Shown here: piece by piece, positions 42,220 to 44,260 of the stretch
Layout of the letters: every line of letters begins with the position of its first letter
Numbering within the stretch: the first letter of the stretch is position 1
Assembly: GCA_902544985.1 (NCBI GenBank)
Contig: CACCFV010000007.1
Span: forward strand, 1 to 44,260
Length of the DNA: 44,260 nucleotides
Direction: 5' to 3'
Origin: an uncultured Pelagibacteraceae bacterium
Lineage (GTDB): Bacteria; Pseudomonadota; Alphaproteobacteria; Pelagibacterales; Pelagibacteraceae
Made by a program: the position numbers and the translations under genes
Notes under the pieces: generated by a model
What the model saw: only the letters and a program-made list of their open reading frames with translations
Told to the model about the DNA's origin: nothing
Databases searched by the model: none

Positions 42220-43248
42220 TTAATTATTATTTTTTCTTCCTCCAAAGACTGTATTGATTATTTTTGTTGGATTGATAGAGCCTATAATCTCATTATTGTT
42301 ATCAACTACAGCGACTATTTTTTCCTGTGTAAGAATTTTTTCTGCAACATTTTCTATGATTTCATTTTTAGAGACTTTTAAATCACCTAAATTATCTTTC
42401 GATGTATCCATAACATCCTTAATCAATAAAACTTTTTCTCTCGGCACTTCTTCAGTAAATTTTCTTACATACTCAGTGGCTGGATTTAAAACAATATTAG
42501 CTGGTGTATCTAACTGCTCAATTATTCCATCTTTCATAATTGCAATTCTGTCAGCAAGTTTTAAAGCCTCATCAAAATCATGCGTAATAAACATAATTGT
42601 TTTTTGTAACTTATCTTGAAGTCTTAAAAACTCATCTTGCATCTCTTTTCTAATTAACGGATCCAAAGCTGAAAAAGGCTCATCTAGGAACCAAATATCT
42701 GGCTCAACTGCTAAAGATCTTGCTATACCTACTCTTTGTTGTTGTCCTCCTGAAAGTTCTCTAGGAAAATAATTTTCTCTACCTTCAAGTCCAACTAATT
42801 TAACCATATCCATTGCTTTATTTATGCTGTCTTCAGTTTTGACTCCTTTAATTTGAAGTGGGAAAGCAATGTTTTCCACAACTGTTTTGTGCGGAAGTAA
42901 AGCAAAGCTTTGGAAAACCATTCCCATTTTATTTCTTCTAAGATCTATAAGATCTTTATTATTTAATTGTAATAAATCCTGGCCCTCTATAAAAATTTTA
43001 CCACCCGTTGCATCAGTCAATCTAGAGATACATCTTAACAAAGTCGATTTACCTGAACCAGATAAACCCATAACAACTAACATTTCTCCTTTTGAAACTT
43101 CAAAAGAGGCGTTGTTTACACCAACAATACAACCATTTTCTTGAAAAGTTTTAGCATCAACATTCCCATTCGAGTCTTGAAGCATCTTTTGAGCGTTTGC
43201 TCCAAATATTTTATATACATTCTCACATTTGATAACTGGCTCGGACAT
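42220..43248 (-). CDS. tmoV: Quaternary amine/TMAO-type ABC transporter ATP-binding protein
   Basis: A 342-residue ATPase of the ProV/OpuAA family. It carries the family's insertion before Walker A, Walker A GLSGSGKST at 61-69, Q-loop VFQSFALLPH, LSGGQ at 165-169 and Walker B FLDEP at 187-191. The C-terminal region contains a single CBS-like stretch (ILTQEKIVAVVDNNNEIIGSIN), which in OpuA family members senses ionic strength. It precedes the permease by 3 bp. The symbol tmoV is by context with tmm. Confidence 0.82.
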   Translation of the reverse strand: MSEPVIKCENVYKIFGANAQKMLQDSNGNVDAKTFQENGCIVGVNNASFEVSKGEMLVVMGLSGSGKSTLLRCISRLTDATGGKIFIEGQDLLQLNNKDLIDLRRNKMGMVFQSFALLPHKTVVENIAFPLQIKGVKTEDSINKAMDMVKLVGLEGRENYFPRELSGGQQQRVGIARSLAVEPDIWFLDEPFSALDPLIRKEMQDEFLRLQDKLQKTIMFITHDFDEALKLADRIAIMKDGIIEQLDTPANIVLNPATEYVRKFTEEVPREKVLLIKDVMDTSKDNLGDLKVSKNEIIENVAEKILTQEKIVAVVDNNNEIIGSINPTKIINTVFGGRKNNN

Positions 43249-43311
43249 AAATTTTAATTAAGTTATATGAAATTAGGACAAAATTAAATCCATAATATTG
43301 TTACTTTCCCC

Positions 43312-43863
43312 CTAAAAATTTTTAATATAATAAACTCTAGTATCAATTCCGGTACTTAAAAAACTTAATGCTTCACCACTTACAGTTATTGACTCGTCTA
43401 CCCCAACATTATTTCCACTCACTGTGAACCCTGCAAAACACTTGTTTTTCTCCTCATCCCACTTAACAAATGTTTCATCAATCTTATTACCATTTATTGT
43501 GTAAATTTCATGTGCTCTAAAATTAAGAAAATTTGCTCCCATAATTGCACGTTGAGGAATTAATTTTGTAGCTTTACAAACTTGCTCATAAACTTCATCC
43601 GTTAACTTAAAATGATCTGTGCCATCAAAGGTTACTAATATCCCTGAAGGCAATTTAGAAATTAATTCACTTAATTTTTTCTCTTTAGCAATCCTCTCCT
43701 CTTCAAGTTTCATTTTTCTTACTAATTCATCACCACCACCAAACATTATGTTAAGCACAAAAAACGATAGTGATATTATGAGAATTATTAGTACCAAGCC
43801 ACCAAACTGTTTTGTAGTCTCAGATAAATATTTTACTTTATTTAAAAAATTCTCTTTTGACAT
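43312..43863 (-). CDS. Membrane-anchored hypothetical protein
   Basis: A 183-residue protein. One transmembrane helix at about residues 19-42 (FGGLVLIILIISLSFFVLNIMFGGG) is followed by a charged coiled-coil-like linker (KMKLEEERIAKEKKLSELI) and a soluble C-terminal domain (VTFDGTDHFKLTDEVYEQVCKATKLIP, YTINGNKIDETFVKWDEEKNKCFAG). I cannot name a family. It abuts the MORN-repeat gene with no gap, so they are coexpressed. The globular part is probably on the periplasmic side. Confidence 0.55.
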   Translation of the reverse strand: MSKENFLNKVKYLSETTKQFGGLVLIILIISLSFFVLNIMFGGGDELVRKMKLEEERIAKEKKLSELISKLPSGILVTFDGTDHFKLTDEVYEQVCKATKLIPQRAIMGANFLNFRAHEIYTINGNKIDETFVKWDEEKNKCFAGFTVSGNNVGVDESITVSGEALSFLSTGIDTRVYYIKNF

Positions 43864-44241
43864 TTAATCTTGTAACTTTCCATTTTTCCATATTCCTGTT
43901 TTTTGAGTGCCATCAGACCAAGTGAAAGTTCCCTTGCCGTTCATAAAACCTTTTGCCCATTCACCTTCATAAGTTGAACCATCTGGAAAAGTTAAAATAC
44001 CTACGCCACTCCATTCACTATTTTTGAATTCACCTTTGTATATGTATCCGTTAGGCCAAGTTTCAACTCCTTGTCCATTTTTCTTAGTACCTACCCACTC
44101 ACCTTCGTAGGTAGTTTTATCTGTGTAAACCCACTTACCAAAACCGTTTTCACAATTTCCTTCTTTACATCCTGTGCTTCGAGCTATTGCAACTGAACTG
44201 ATAAATATACTTAAAATTATTGCTAAGAGGTATTTTTTCAT
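43864..44241 (-). CDS. Secreted MORN-repeat protein
   Basis: A 125-residue protein with a signal peptide (AIILSIFISSVAIA, cleaved near ARS) and about four MORN repeats of some 23 residues: YEGEWVGTKKNGQGVETWPNG, YKGEFKNSEWSGVGILTFPDG, YEGEWAKGFMNGKGTFTWSDG and a shorter last copy. MORN repeats form beta hairpins that often bind membranes or partner proteins. A short C-K-E-G-N-C-E-N-G motif precedes them. It is probably periplasmic, and coupled to the following anchored protein. Confidence 0.8.
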   Translation of the reverse strand: MKKYLLAIILSIFISSVAIARSTGCKEGNCENGFGKWVYTDKTTYEGEWVGTKKNGQGVETWPNGYIYKGEFKNSEWSGVGILTFPDGSTYEGEWAKGFMNGKGTFTWSDGTQKTGIWKNGKLQD

Positions 44242-44260
44242 AATAATATTTTACACAAAA

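Noticed and set aside
42254..42619. A 121-codon plus-strand frame opposite the transporter ATPase
   Set aside because: It lies wholly antisense to a clear ABC ATPase and has no motif; it is a shadow of that gene.
1..44260. tRNA, rRNA, CRISPR, insertion sequence or prophage
   Set aside because: No cloverleaf, rRNA segment, regularly spaced repeat, transposase or integrase was seen.

Overview
The window looks like a piece of a streamlined marine alphaproteobacterial genome of the SAR11 (Pelagibacterales) type. It is very AT-rich, genes abut or overlap by a few bases, almost every intergenic space is under 130 bp, and the gene content is typical of that group: methylated-amine and one-carbon oxidation, acrylyl-CoA reductase, DUF4396, AzlCD, and a single iron(III) ABC system. 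The assignment is inferred from gene content and composition; there is no rRNA in the window. I saw no tRNA, rRNA, CRISPR array, transposase, integrase or phage gene.

Layout. 1-2703: a truncated methyltransferase, DUF4396, an ETHE1-like metallo-beta-lactamase-fold enzyme, a secreted thioredoxin and the AzlCD exporter. 2719-6781: an iron(III) ABC transporter (binding protein, small Cys protein, permease, ATPase) behind two overlapping Fur-box-like palindromes. 6803-9311: a folE-acuI-lysR operon, divergent from hisI, a 2-oxoglutarate oxygenase-like gene and a DUF2237 gene (9388-10837), followed by a small membrane protein. 11021-19503: a long minus-strand run holding an APS-kinase-like and nucleotidyltransferase pair, an enoyl-CoA hydratase, small genes, and dimethylglycine dehydrogenase-etfB-etfA-ETF:quinone oxidoreductase. 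19550-21629: metF-like plus a DmdA/GcvT-like demethylase. 22316-25721: a minus-strand block of four poorly understood genes (Zn-ribbon, DUF3726, a 550-aa protein, an M19 dipeptidase homologue that has lost one metal site). 25821-29413: purE, purK, GNAT, csp, aspartate/glutamate racemase and a hypothetical. 29403-30763: a repeat-bearing secreted protein and an EamA transporter. 30770-38647: sarcosine oxidase soxBDAG, formate-THF ligase and a divergent gpsA. 38724-43248: trimethylamine monooxygenase and a betaine/TMAO-type ABC permease and ATPase. 43312-44241: a membrane-anchored hypothetical and a MORN-repeat protein.

How it works together. The core is the uptake and stepwise demethylation of methylated nitrogen (and possibly sulfur) osmolytes. 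The ABC transporter and Tmm handle quaternary amines and TMA. Dimethylglycine dehydrogenase, with a dedicated ETF and ETF-QO, and the heterotetrameric sarcosine oxidase remove methyl groups as methylene-THF. The MetF-like/DmdA-like pair probably demethylates another substrate. Formate-THF ligase sits at the formate end of the THF pathway. AcuI would detoxify acrylyl-CoA from DMSP. The most novel-looking parts are the four-gene dipeptidase-like/DUF3726 block, the MetF plus DmdA-like pair of unknown substrate, the Cys-rich microprotein inside the iron operon, and several structured leader or hairpin sequences.
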